In this document: positions 31,845-43,800 of the stretch, one piece after another
Layout: each line of letters begins with the position of its first letter
How positions within the stretch are numbered: position 1 is the first letter of the stretch
NCBI GenBank assembly: GCA_946902985.2
Contig: OX336389.2
Location: 791,616,979-791,680,978, forward strand
Source of the DNA: Meconema thalassinum
Taxonomy: Eukaryota > Arthropoda > Insecta > Orthoptera > Tettigoniidae
Direction: 5' to 3'
DNA: 64,000 nt
The notes under the pieces: model-generated
What the model saw: the letters and a program-made list of their open reading frames with translations, nothing else
Database searches by the model: none
What the model was told of the DNA's origin: nothing
Program-made: the position numbers and the translations under genes

Positions 31845-33749
31845 TAGCATATTCACCTCGCGTCTTGATATCAAACGCTCGCCAAACTTGACATGCATGT
31901 GCATAGTCTTCATCGGAAACGGAACAAAGTGTTAGTTTTGAGAACATATCTCTTGTGGTGGGAGAGTTTCTTGGTCTAAAACGTCCCAGCAGTTACAGAA
32001 ATCGTAGGGAAATATACCTTCCCGAATGCACAATTTAAATTGCTCAGGATCCTTAAAATGCATTCTGGTGTTTTTTTAATTCCATCTCATCCAAGCCATG
32101 GACCAAAATACTTGGCGAGGATGCCATAAACTTAAAAGGTATCCAAAAATCGAATGCAAAAGTTGGTCAACCGCCATGTCAAGACTGTAAAACGCTCATA
32201 GTTTTGGGGAAAAATTGAAGATGAGCCTTTGTTGACATGACCCAATTCACAAATCAAAAATTGAATGCCATTATTGGCCAAATTGTGAAAAAATACACTA
32301 ATAAATCGAGGAGTTGGAAAGTTCAAATTGCATTTGCGGTACGCAGCTCCACGAAACTCTCCCGTAAAGTGTGACTGGTCTCTGACTTTTTCCTATCCGC
32401 CTAATGTAGGCTTTTCGCAATAATGGCATGTAGCGGCATGCTCATACTGCTACTTCTGTTTTTGAGTAAGGCTCATGGGTACTGGGTGGTCCAGTAACTC
32501 TTGAACATGATCAGCCAACTTGACAAGTTGGTCTAAAAACCATCTGGCACAATCTGGTCCCCGACGGGATTCGTAATAGGATTTTGTGGGGTCATAGGCA
32601 CACTCCACATTAAATCCTATGGCGAAGGGTTCATGTTTTTGAATGGGTGTGGTTGAGCTGATGGTGGGATCTGGTTCACATCCCGCCATGGGTGTGGTGA
32701 GAGCTTCGAAATCTGCATACACCACATAGGGAACAGTATCACGCTTATGAATGTCCTTAAACATTAACACTGCTTTGTCCCCTTGTGGCAATATCAGTCT
32801 AACCACTTCCTGAGAAACGCAATCTACCATATGGCGTTCCAAAAGCGTAGGTGTTTTAAAACATAGTAGGCAAAAGTCACAAATATGTTTCTTATGTTGA
32901 TGTTTGGACGCTTGACTGCTTAGCAAATTCTCAAATTCTTAATGAGGCAATAGTGATTCACCTCTCCTTCAGACGAAAAGATGAATGTGGTGTCGTTTCG
33001 GTTCTTTTGTAGCATAAAGAGGACCCACAATGACATCACCATCAAGGCCATACACCATGAACGAAAAGTCTTGGTTATCTTGTTCAAACCTATGGATCTA
33101 GGTTAAGTCCATAGGGAACGATACTCTAGTTAAATTCAATTTTTTTTTAATTCTTCCAACTTAGCCTTGTACAATCCTGGTCTGTAACAATGCTGTTTTA
33201 CTGGCTGCAAATACGCGGACACAGACCACAGGAAACATTCATTGTCACGGTTCTTTATGTTGACCACAGCCTTTTTCGAAGCTATTGCTGGTGGTGTTTT
33301 AATAAAGCTAGACCCAGCTTTCAATTGGTTGAATTGACAAATGTTGATTTGTAGGTGATGAATTTTGTCTAATGCTAGACCACTCGGTCCTTGCTGCAGT
33401 TTATGAAATTTTGATAGCAAGGCATTCACCACATGACATTGATACCGCTCGTTCAGATTATCGGCTATTAAAAGCTCTCGCATTTTACTGCCAGTAAAAA
33501 ATGTTTTTTATGTTCACCGTCCTTGTTTTTATAGATGAAATCGCACACGAGTTGTGTATTGACCTCTAAAGCCGTATGCAACCTTTGCGCTGTACATATT
33601 TGATATTTAAAAATTTCAAAACAAGATTCGACATAGTCTTTTGGGATTAAACTCTCACTAACATTGACCACGCGGCCAGATCAGACACGCTTTTTAAAAC
33701 AGGACTCGAGGGGTTCCCAGGTTAATGTATCGGTAACAGCAAAATACAT

Positions 33750-34489
33750 TTTTAATATAAAAAAGCAATATCACCATAGTTTTCAGCCGTAGACTTTCCA
33801 GCAATGGTCCCAAATACACACGTTCCTGTTTTCAACAGCGACTGCTACAGTGATTGTTGTAGTCACACTCTAAAAAAGAAATAAAATAAACCATCATAAG
33901 TATATCCATTTCAAATAGCATCTTTCCTAAATAAAAATGCATAAAATAAAAGTAAAACAGGTTTTATATAACAAAAAAATTAGCTTGCTTTATATAACAA
34001 AGGAGAAACTGTTCCGCCTAGTCAATACATTTATTTACAACAAGTTATAAACTTGCTATTATCTGGTACATGTTTCGGGGCCTCTAGTACTGGTCCCTTC
34101 TTCAGCCATAAATTATGTTGCAAAATCCAGCATAATTAAAGATATCATATTAAAAAATACATAAAATGATGAATGAATGGATGAAATGAGGCGAAAAAGA
34201 ACATATTACTCATGAGAAGTAATGTGAGTGCACATCAGTAAAAATTAACACCATTGGTAGTGCTAGGTTCTTGAGAATACACTTATATAGCACTGTTCTA
34301 ATGTTTGTGCATGTGGAAATCACTTCACTTGGGATTTATAGCCTGTTGTTTACAATGCTGTTGACAATACTTGGACGTCTCCTCATCATGATGATGTATT
34401 TCATTACATGACATTCGATGTTTTCCCTCTAATGCAAGACTATAAGCTCAGAAGCCCCAGCTTGAACAGCAAGTTTCCCTCCTCTCCCC
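33750..34489. other. Spacer between polymerase and right TIR
   Basis: AT-rich DNA. It contains a TTTATATAACAAA direct repeat (about 33961 and 33990) and a motif at 34067-34105 (minus strand CTGAAGA ... GAAACATGTA) discussed as a finding. No gene seen. Confidence 0.45.
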
Positions 34490-34700
34490 TCCCCCTCTGT
34501 CAGCGGTCCACTGCTGTGGCTCTGCTCGGCTGGCTGGCCGTTATCACCTTTTACAGAGTTGCCAGATTGTTCCACCTGTTATCGCTAGCCAGCAGTGTTG
34601 TCAGCTCTCGCACACATTCCATTCTCCTAGCCGGCTAGCCAGCATCGAGGGGATTTCTTTCTTGGATGGTCAGACATACAAAGCAAGTTCTTGTTGTTGA

Positions 34701-34735
34701 CTATAAAAGCCTCGCTTTCATTTGCATCATACAAT
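34701..34735 (+). promoter_or_regulatory. Candidate outward-facing TATA promoter in right TIR
   Basis: TATAAAAG at 34703-34710 within GTTGACTATAAAAGCCTCG, then GCATCATACAATTA about 25 bp on. It is the mirror of 18112-18140 and points towards the right terminus. Confidence 0.4.
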
Positions 34736-35257
34736 TACGAATTTGTCATGTTACTCATTACCGGTTTACTAACATGTTAAACATTTCTTTTAGGGATAAA
34801 AAATAATCTTAACAAGCTTCAGGCATTTTTGGGATTATTCGCCATCATTCGTTCGTCATAGGAATATATCGGAAAGCGACCCCTCATCATGTCGCCCCCT
34901 CGAAATAGCCATTTGCTGTATTCACCGTGGCCGGCGGCAGGCTCGTCCAAACACATCACGGCGGTATCGTCTCTCTGTCTATGACCACTTTTCATTTGAA
35001 AAAAAATTAATTATTATTTAAAATAAAATATTTTAATTTTTCAAACAATAACGATCACATTTCAAAGAGGGCGTCACCTCGACTCCTTGAACACCTCATT
35101 TGTTAAAATCCGACCATGCATTCGCCAAATATAACAAAAAGGCTAAAATTACGGTGTCCCCCAAACACAGACATCATCGTCAAGAGGGCATCGTCACGAA
35201 AAGAATGCATCCAAGCACATCGTTCTAGCTTCATGGGTTCTTGAGATATTAGTCAAA

Positions 35258-35446
35258 ATGTCAAAAAACACATATTTACCACAAAAAAAGAGTTTCCAAA
35301 TTTTTATAAAGTATAATGTATGGTCCATAGGAAAGAGGACATCACGCCGACTCCTACAACCCATCACACATCAAAATCCGAACACGCGTTCGCCAGATAT
35401 CGCCAAAGTTCGAAGGAAAGTAGGCTATTATTTTGTTTTGTCCTAG
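35258..35446 (+). other. Short ORF conserved in both Polinton TIRs (right copy)
   Basis: 62 codons, starting MSKNTYLPQKKSFQIF, outward-reading. It is the counterpart of 17396-17584 with about seven differences and the same length. Coding status is unproven. Confidence 0.3.
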
Positions 35447-35571
35447 ACACTTGAAACTTGCTTACTGTCTAGATCGCCTAGGGACCTTTCATTTACGTCA
35501 AACAAACTGTTGATGTGTAACATCTTTCCGCTCGGTTGCTGGATAGTTTTGTGGGAGTGATTTTGAAAATT

Positions 35572-35932
35572 GGGGACGGAAGTGGATCGGAATCATCGAG
35601 CTGGCAGTGGTGGATCAAACGGAAGTATGCACTGCCCGCTCGATCGATCAAACGGAAGTGTACTAGCTGGAAGTGGCGGACAACGGAAGTATGCACAGCC
35701 CGCTCGATCGATCAAACGGAAGTGTACTACCAGGCAGTGGTGGACAACGGAAGTATGCACTGCCCGCTCGATCGATCAAACGGAAGTGTACTAGCTGGCA
35801 GTGGTGGACAACGGAAGTATGCACTGCCCACTCGATCGATCGAATTGAAGTGTGCCCTAGCTGACAGTGGTGGATCGAACGGAAGTATAAGACGCACTGC
35901 CAACTCGATCGATCGATCCAGCTGGCACTGGT
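35572..35932. repeat. 64-bp minisatellite with CGATCGATC cores
   Basis: Units begin CGGAAGTATGCACTGCCCGC at 35620, 35684, 35748 and 35812 (period exactly 64 bp), with diverged units either side. Each unit also contains an internal half-repeat (CGGAAGTGTACTAGCTGGCA). Confidence 0.9.
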
Positions 35933-36060
35933 AAGAGAAACAATCAGCGCGCGGTGTCAAAAATTGATACCATGACGCACTCTCGGCCATGTGGAATGTA
36001 TATGACATACTGAACGGAAAACGCTCAAGCGAACGCTGGTGTCAAGTGATTTAAACAAAT

Positions 36061-36586
36061 GACATGATACATGGTCGCCTCCGTAGCGTAGCGGTCAGCA
36101 TGGTTAGCTGCCGCCCCGGAGGTCCTGGGTTCGATTCCAGGCTCTGCCACGAAATTTGAAAAGTCGTATGAGGACTGGAACGGGGTCTACTCAGCCTCGG
36201 GTGTTCCAAATGAGTAGAGGGGGTTCGATTCGCACCTCAGCCATCCTCGAAGTGGTTTTCCGTGGTTTCCCACTTCGTCTTCGGGCAAATGCTGGGATGG
36301 TACCTTCTTCAAGGCCACGGCCGCCTCCTTCCCTCTTCCTTGCCTATCCATCCTGACCATCCATTACCTTCCCTCATGAGGCCCCTGTTCGCTTTGCAGG
36401 TGATGCCGCCTGGGCGAGGTGCCAATCACACCTCACCAGTTGTATCCACTCCGATTAGATGTTCCCAGCTCTAGGACACTGCCCGTAGAGGCGGTAGTGG
36501 TGAGTTTCCTCGCTGAGTCCGTGGGTTCCACCAACCTGGAGGGTAAACGACTAAGAAAGAAAGAAACAAAGAAGACATGATACATG
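36061..36586 (+). mobile_element. Full-length tRNA-derived SINE (500 bp) with 13-bp duplication
   Basis: GACATGATACATG flanks both sides (36061-36073 and 36574-36586). The element (36074-36573) has a tRNA-like head (GCCTCCGTAGCGTAGCGGTC, B box GGGTTCGATTCCAGG). Its body includes GGGGTCTACTCAGCCTCGGG and GTGGTTTCCCACTTCGTCTT, and the tail is an AAGAAAGAAAG stretch. A 5'-truncated relative is at 52584-52980. Confidence 0.92.
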
Positions 36587-36799
36587 TTCGAAGTCTTCGT
36601 ATCAGTATTTAAATGGTAAAATGCCTTAATATCAAACATTGTAAGTAGTCGGCATTGCATTGGCATAAGGCATTTTAAACTCAATGTCACTCAGGAACAT
36701 TATCGAAACAAGCAAAATATAAATGAAACTCAATTCCATAATGCAGTATTATTGGAACGTGGAAATAAGTCACCATCTTGTGCACAATATTTGCGTAGT

Positions 36800-36895
36800 C
36801 GAAATAGCCGTGGGGTTATATGCGTATGACTGTGAATCTAGAGATCTTGGGTTCGAATCCTGGGCGGGGTAGATATTGTTGCTACCAGATTATAA
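36800..36895 (+). mobile_element. tRNA-like SINE head fragment
   Basis: TAGCCGTGGGGTTATATGCG resembles an A box and TTGGGTTCGAATCCTGGGCG is a good B box. No proper cloverleaf or 3' boundary is seen. Confidence 0.4.
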
Positions 36896-37150
36896 TTTTA
36901 AACGATATTTATCATATCAATAAGACTCATTTTAACAGAATCCATATGCAATTACGTGTTGGTCTGTGAACCAAGAGGACCTGTTTATAAGGAATTTAAT
37001 GTTATGTGCGGTGTCGCGTCTATTAATCTAGTTGATCCATATCGAATTCTTTATTTAGGCTAGTGCTGGTGGAAGCTACAAATCACCTAATAAAATGAGT
37101 TCCGTATTATAAACTACAATATCTGTATACACTCCCTTTTACAATAGATT

Positions 37151-37201
37151 AATATTTGTGCCAATAATACTATAGGTATTAGTATTATTGGCACAAATAT
37201 T
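37151..37201. repeat. Perfect 22-bp hairpin with 7-nt loop
   Basis: AATATTTGTGCCAATAATACTA (37151-37172) pairs fully with 37180-37201 across the loop TAGGTAT. It lies about 50 bp inside the right end of the inverted-end insertion. Confidence 0.9.
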
Positions 37202-38443
37202 TAAAATACCAGTGTATCAACAATTTCACGTGAGGTTTCTTCTATGTCAGATGTTACACATCATATGCGACTACTGTAAGGCTCTTAATTTTTTTCTCAT
37301 CTTCACCGTTTCCAAAATAGCGCCAATTTCAAAAACAACAATTTTCAATTTTTTTAATACAAACACGCATTCATAGCAAAGAGGAGGTCACCCCAACCCC
37401 AACAACACCTCGTTCGTTAAAATCCGATCGTGCGTTCGGGAGATATCGGCAAAGTTCGTAGGAAAGTAGGCTGGGAAGCACCTCCCCCTTCATCCCACTA
37501 CTGCACAGTTTTGCCCTAGAGACCTGAAATTTCTTTTGGCGGTAGAGGGCGTAGGGACCATTCACTTATGTCAAACAAACCTTTTTTTAACTTCACCGTT
37601 TCCGAAATATAAGAATTTTAAAATTGGATTTTTAAAAAAAAAAATTATTATAAAACATAAATGACATAGAGGCCTTTCTTTTAAGCCTATATAACACTTT
37701 TTACAATGTTTGATTTCAAAACTATCGCATACCTCCCAAAACAGAAATGTTGGAAATGTTTTTTTTAAATATGACGATTGGTCCATAGGAAAGAGGACGT
37801 CACCCTGAGTCCTACGACACCTCATTTGTTAAATTCCAACCATGGGTTCGCCGGATATTAAGCTGCCCATACAATTCGGAGGAAGGCGTGCTATGACGCA
37901 TCTCGGCAACGCTGTACAGCTTTACGCATATCGGCTAGCTGCGGAACCATGTCTTATTTGCCTATACAAATACAAACCGATATAAAATAAATGAATTAAT
38001 TTACGTATTTCACAATCATACAGCAAAACCTCTTGATGTATAAGGATTACAACGCAACCAAGGACGCAATTTTCCAACCACCCCGAGTCGAGAAAAAGTT
38101 ACCTTACAAAAATGACAACAACTTTGTTTCTTGGACACCCAACATTTTGAAATTAATAAACCAGTTATGAAACATTCCAATGTATATTTTGTTAAAATTC
38201 GGATTCGATCTGATGACGGGTTTGTGAGATATTAATACTTAAATGTGACGCATGATTGAAACACGCTTAAAAACGGGCACTTTATGTGTTCCAACTGCGT
38301 TAAAAGATATTAAAATATAAACTTAAAATTTCAAACCTAAATGAACTAACGTAAAATAGAACGACGAAAATGATGATGTCATTGGATTTTATGTATACCC
38401 ATTCGTTACTTCACAAACAACCTTCAAACTTTTGGTCGACAGT

Positions 38444-38687
38444 AGTGTTCAATTAGCGTTCTAAACGATGTTTTCTCCTGATGTATTATGTAAACAACAT
38501 GCTGGTAAACTAAACTGTACTTTGGACTTGTAATAACAACAACAATAATAATAATAACTATAAGTATTTTGTATTTTATTCCAGGGAAAGACGATCAGGA
38601 TCCAATGCTCGAAGTAATAATGTTAATAGATTTGTAACAATGTTCACTGAAAAAGCAGTAAATGTAGTGTGTATTTTTGCTCCAAAT
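38444..38687. other. Right flank of the Polinton
   Basis: AT-rich DNA with an (AAT)/(AAC)-like stretch near 38530-38556. No gene. Confidence 0.5.
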
Positions 38688-39049
38688 ATGTTTCCTTGAT
38701 GAAAATGAAAATCCACAGCCTGCTTCCAGTCTCCGACCGGGTCAGGAATGGAATGAATGAAGCTCCCATCTAGCGGCGAGGATATGAACTGTGCCGGCTG
38801 CCGAGGCCTGACGCACTCCTCTGGGGCAATGTTTAAATGAATGACAGATGAAATGAAATGATAGTGGAGAGTGTTGCTGGAATGAAATTTTGACAGGGAA
38901 AACCGGAGTACCCGGAGAAAAACCTGTCTGCCTCCGTTTTGTCCAGCACAGATCTCACATGGAGTGACCGGGATTTGAACCACGGACCCAGTGGTGAGAG
39001 GCCGGCGTGCTGCCGCCTAAGCCACGGAGGCTTCACATGTTTCCTTGAT
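38688..39049 (-). mobile_element. tRNA-derived SINE with 13-bp duplication (minus strand)
   Basis: ATGTTTCCTTGAT at 38688-38700 and 39037-39049 flanks a 336-bp SINE. On the minus strand the head reads GCCTCCGTGGCTTAGGCGGC with a B-box-like GTGGTTCAAATCCCGG. The body has GTGAGATCTGTGCTGGACAA and ends in AGGCTGTGGATTTTCAT. Same family as 47563-47926. Confidence 0.93.
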
Positions 39050-39189
39050 ATTATCAAGAAATTTGTTCTATTGTACTGAATTTCTTTTCTTCGAGATCTA
39101 AATGTTCACTCCTGGGAATTGTGTTTTAATTGTCCTCGCCCGTGTCGCCTTATTTTTTTTATAATTTTTACATTTCTTTTAACTCTTGC

Positions 39190-39352
39190 GGCTTTTTGAG
39201 TCGTACGGAGCTTTAATGTGCCAATAAATCCACTGACACGGCTCCCTCACATTTGCGCACATTCAAATGCCAACTCCCTACACCAGGATTCGATCCTACA
39301 ACCTTGGGAACAGCAGGCGAGAACGTTACCGCCGAGCCACGCAGCCAGTCAG
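39190..39352 (-). mobile_element. SINE of the 'cacgcagccag' family (minus strand)
   Basis: On the minus strand: GGCTGCGTGGCTCGGCGGTA head, decayed B box GGATCGAATCCTGG, then GTGAGGGAGCCGTGTCAGTG and an AT-rich end. Relatives lie at 50620-50822 and 53858-54028. Confidence 0.7.
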
Positions 39353-40875
39353 CCTTCACTTTACTTCCAATTATTTCTCAAAAGAATTCTCGTCCCAACC
39401 AGAAAAGATTCCGTTGGTTATCGGGGTTAAGAGAGATGTTTCTCATTTTGTATGTTTGGACCTGTGTAGAATAGTTTCATACATGGGCGTGATCAATTTT
39501 AGGATGGATTTATCAGCAGAGTTGATGTCATTTTTAATTTCGATTCCCTTCCAATATTTTTAGTCCTCCTGATAATCGGGTCACTTAACATCACTTAGAC
39601 CGGGAATTTCCCGGTCAGTGTATACCTTGACAATGAGGACGTCAAAAATTAAATGAAAAGGTCCTTCAGTGAAGAGCATGCGATGTTCCGTTGTCAGTGA
39701 GCTATGATAATTGAACTGACCATACCCGACCACGATGGTGGACGTGGAACTTGATTGGCTCAGCTGCAAATTGAAATGTCACTCATAGATGAGCGTTTAA
39801 TTATGTTGGTATACAGTATAACCATATTTACCGTGCGTAAAGTTCACCGTGAGAACTTCAATTCTGAACGACAACCACTGGTTTAAAATGTGGAGATCAT
39901 TTATCATGCAATATTTTAAGTACTATATACTGTATATATTCATATTGATGGCTAGTTCTAAATCCACGTCCCCTTTCGGTGGGAGGATAGGATGCCTTCC
40001 ACAGCACCGATCTTGTTCGAAAAACAAATCTTCTAGAATTAAAACGAAATGTTTAATGAACTTAACAAACTTATAATACTACTTCGATATTAGTCTGATT
40101 TACTCATGAATTGAAAGTAGGGTTATGAGCAAACACGAGGCGATGTGGGTATTTCTGTTAGTATAATGTGTATCCCAAATTAACTTCCAAACAGCTGTTC
40201 CAACCACAAGAAAATTTCGTGTGATGATAGCATTACCCGTGGACATCCTACCTATGGTTTTTCAATTGATAGGCTATATCTGTTTCCAACTGTTAGTAAT
40301 AGGTGATACCAAACTTATAGTTACCCTTCAGGAACCTGCAAACAACATATACAATTTTCATCAACATGTATACGAATATAGAAAGCTTCACCAATGTAGA
40401 ATCTTTATGTTTCAAGTTATTCCAGTGTTGCCAATATAAGTAATATGTGGTACCTAACGTTCAGTTGCCCACGAGAAACTCACAGATGATTCACCCAAAT
40501 TCGATCAACATTTCTCCAGACATTGTGCGAGTCACCACCGGAGCATTACAAAATGTCCACCTACTTCGGAGTAGCCAACCGTTAGCGCTATAGTACCATC
40601 CTTTCAGGATTTGCAAACGACTAGCCCAATTTTGATCCAATTTTGTGTGAACATAGCAACACCTCCCCGCCCAATCTGTAGTTCATACAGTTTTAGTCAG
40701 TCCTAGTGTAGTCAATCGTTAGTAATACGTGGTTGCAAATTTAAAGTTTACCCTGACGAGATTATAAAAACTGACCCAGTTAAAAAAAACTATTATGGAA
40801 CGCACCAGCAACGCATAGTGTATTCAATTTAATCTCACTGCAGGGTCGCCAACTGTTAACAATTGGTGCTACCAA
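39353..40875. other. Non-coding DNA left of the satellite
   Basis: No gene recognised. From about 40440 onward the DNA contains diverged repeated phrases such as 'caaccgttagcgctatagtacc', 'caatcgttagtaatacgtgg' and 'caactgttaacaattggtgctacc', spaced about 120-150 bp. This suggests a degenerate older tandem array beside the satellite. Confidence 0.4.
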
Positions 40876-43800
40876 CGTAACAGAATCACGCGACAATGAT
40901 CCATAACAGTCTGTACATCTGCAACAGAAGCACACGACAATGATCCTTCACAGTCTGTGCATTTGAAACAGAATCACGTGACAATGATCCTTAACAGTAT
41001 GACCATCTGCAACAGAATCACGTGGCAATGATCCTTAACAGTCTGTCCATCTGCAACAGAAACACGCGGCAATGATCCTTAACAGTATGTCCATCTGCAA
41101 CAGAATCACGCGACAATGATCCTTAACAGTCTGTCCATCTGCAACAGAATCACGCGACAATGATCCTTAACAGTCACTCCATCTGCAACAGAATCGCGTG
41201 ACGATGATCCTTAACAGTCTGTCCATCTGCTACAGAATCACGTGACAATGATCCTTAACAGTCTCTCCATCTGCAACAGAATCACGCGACAATAATCCTT
41301 AACTGTCTGTCCATCTGCAACAGAATCACGTGACGATGATCCTTATCAGTATGACCATCTGCAACAGATTCACGCGACAATGATCCATATCAGTATGACC
41401 ATCTGCAATAGATTCACGCGACAATGATCCTTAACAAACTGTCCATCTGCAACAGAATCACGCGACAATGATCCATAACAGTCTGTCCATCTGCAACAGA
41501 ATCACGTGACAATGATCCTTATCAGTATGACCATCTGCAACAGATTCACGCGACAATGATCCTTAACAATCTGTCCATCTGCAACAGAATCACGCGACAA
41601 TGATCCTTAACAGTCTGTCCATCTGCAACTGAATCACGTTTCATTGATCCTTCACAGTCTGTCCCTCTGCAACAGAGTCACGCGACAATGATCCATAACA
41701 GTCTGTCCATCTGCAACAGAATCACGCGACAATGATCCTTAACAGTCTGTCCATCTGCAACAGAATCACGCGACAGTGATCCATAACAGTCTGTACATCT
41801 GCAACAGAAGCACGCGACAATGATCCTTAACAGTCTGTCCACCTGAAACAGAATCACGCGACAATGATCCTTAACAGTATGACCATCTGCAACAGAATCA
41901 CGTGACAATGTACCTTAAAAGTCTGTCCATCTGCAACAGAAGCAGGCGACAATGATCCTTAACATTATGTCCATGTGCTACAGAAGCACGCGACTATGAT
42001 CCCTAACAGTCTGTCCATCTGCAACAGAAACACGCGACAATGATCCTTAACAGTCTGTCCATCTGCAACAGAATCACGCGACAATGATCCTTAACAGTAT
42101 GTCCATCTGCAACAGAATCACGCGACAATGATCCTTAACAGTCTGTCCATCTGCAACAGAATTACGCGACAATGATCCTTAACAGTCACTCCATCTGCAA
42201 CAGAATCGCGTGACGATGATCCTTAACAGTCTGTCCATCTGCTACAGAATCACGTGACAATGATCCTTAACAGTCTCTCCATCTGCAACAGAATCACGCG
42301 ACAATAATCCTTAACTGTCTGTCCATCTGCAACAGAATCACGTGACGATGATCCTTAACAGTCTGTCCATCTGCAACAGAAACACGCGACAATGATCCTT
42401 AACAGTCTGTCCATCTGCAACAGAATCACGCGACAATGATCCTTAACAGTTTGACCATCTGCAACAGAATCACGCGACAATGATCCTTAACAGTCTGTCC
42501 ATCTGCAACAGAAGCACGCGACAATGATCCTTAACATTATGTCCATGTGCAACAGAATCACGCGACTATGATCCCTAACAGTCTGTCCATCTGCAACAGA
42601 ATCACGCGACAATGATTCCTTAACAGTCTGTCCATCTGCAACAGAATCGCGTGACAATGATCCTTAACAGTATGTCCATCTGCAACAGAATCACGCGACA
42701 ATGATCCTTAACATTCTGTCCATCTGCAACAGAATCATGCGACAATGATCCTTAACAGTCTCTCCATCTGCAACAGAATCGCGTGACGATGATCCTTAAC
42801 AGTCTGTCCATCTGCTACAGAATCACATGACAATGATCCTTAACAGTCTCTCCATCTGCAACAGAATCACGCGACAATGATCCTTAACAGTCTGTCCATC
42901 TGCAACAGAATTACGTGACGATGATCCTTAACAGTCTGTCCATCTGCTACAGAATCACGTGACAATGATCCTTATCAGTATGACCATCTGCAACAGATTC
43001 ACGCGACAATGATCCTGATCAGTATGACCATATGCAATAGATTCACGCGACAATGATCCTTAACAAACTGTCCATCTGCAACAGAATCACGCGACAATGA
43101 TCCATAACAGTCTGTCCATCTGCAACAGAATCACGTGACAATGATCCTTATCAGTATGACCATCTGCAACAGATTCACGCGACAATGATCCTTAACAATC
43201 TGTCCATCTGCAACAGAATCACGCGACAATGATCCTTATCAGTCTGTCCATCTGCAACTGAATCACGTTTCATTGATCCTTTACAGTCTGTCCCTCTGCA
43301 ACAGAGTCACGCGAAAATGATCCATAACAGTCTGTCCATCTGCAACAGAATCTCGCGACAATGATCCTTAACAGTCTGTCCATCTGCAACAGAATCACGC
43401 GACAATGATCCATAACAGTCTGTGCATCTGCAACAGAAGCACGCGACAATGATCCTTAACAGTCTGTCCACCTGAAACAGAATCACGCGACAATGATCCT
43501 TAACAGTATGACCATCTGCAACAGAATCACGTGACAATGTACCTTAAAAGTCTGTCCATCTGCAACAGAAGCACGCGACAATGATCCTTAACATTATGTC
43601 CATGTGCTACAGAAACACGCGACTATGATCCCAAACAGTCTGTCCATCTGCAACAGAATCACGCGACAATGATCCTTAACAGTCTGTCCATCTGCAACAG
43701 AATCACGCGACAATGATCCTTAACAGTATGTCCATCTGCAACAGAATCACGCGACAATGATCCTTAACAGTTTGACCATCTGCAACAGAATCACGCGACA

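Larger units (their letters stand above)
27440..33749 (-). pseudogene. polB: Protein-primed family B DNA polymerase, split by a hAT insertion
   Basis: Polinton replication enzyme. ATG at 33749; an in-frame TGA lies shortly after (about 33693). N-terminal part: PPAIASKKAVVNIKNRDNEC (near 33.28 kb). Exonuclease motif YADFEAL with D-x-E near 32713, preceded by a Cys/His pair block (CDFCLLCF...RH). Then RFISVFFHNLANN (near 32.3 kb) and SDEDYAHACQVWRAF (near 31.9 kb). After the hAT element (28980-31836) it resumes with HYLKLDVLLLTDALLKF, motif A YYDVNNLYGYAM (near 28674), motif B NCVYGKSMENVRKYRD (near 28.23 kb), motif C YMDTDSF (near 27.93 kb), and a C-terminal GVLKDE...EFVGLASK block. Several stops and frameshifts occur in addition to the insertion. 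Confidence 0.9.
35511..37263. mobile_element. Insertion in right TIR with 15-bp inverted ends
   Basis: Starts TGATGTGTAACATCT (35511-35525) and ends AGATGTTACACATCA (37249-37263), exact reverse complements. The enclosed segment is absent from the left TIR. It holds a 64-bp minisatellite, a SINE, a tRNA-like fragment and a perfect hairpin. No duplicated target site or transposase is visible, so the class is unknown. Confidence 0.5.
34490..38443. repeat. Polinton right terminal inverted repeat (with insertions)
   Basis: Reverse complement of the left TIR, ending GGTCGACAGT at 38434-38443. It is 3.95 kb against 2.4 kb because a ~1.75-kb segment (35511-37263) is inserted. It carries the same internal modules (near 35110, 35370, 37400 and 37800). 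Differences between the two TIRs are frequent, indicating an old insertion. Confidence 0.88.
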
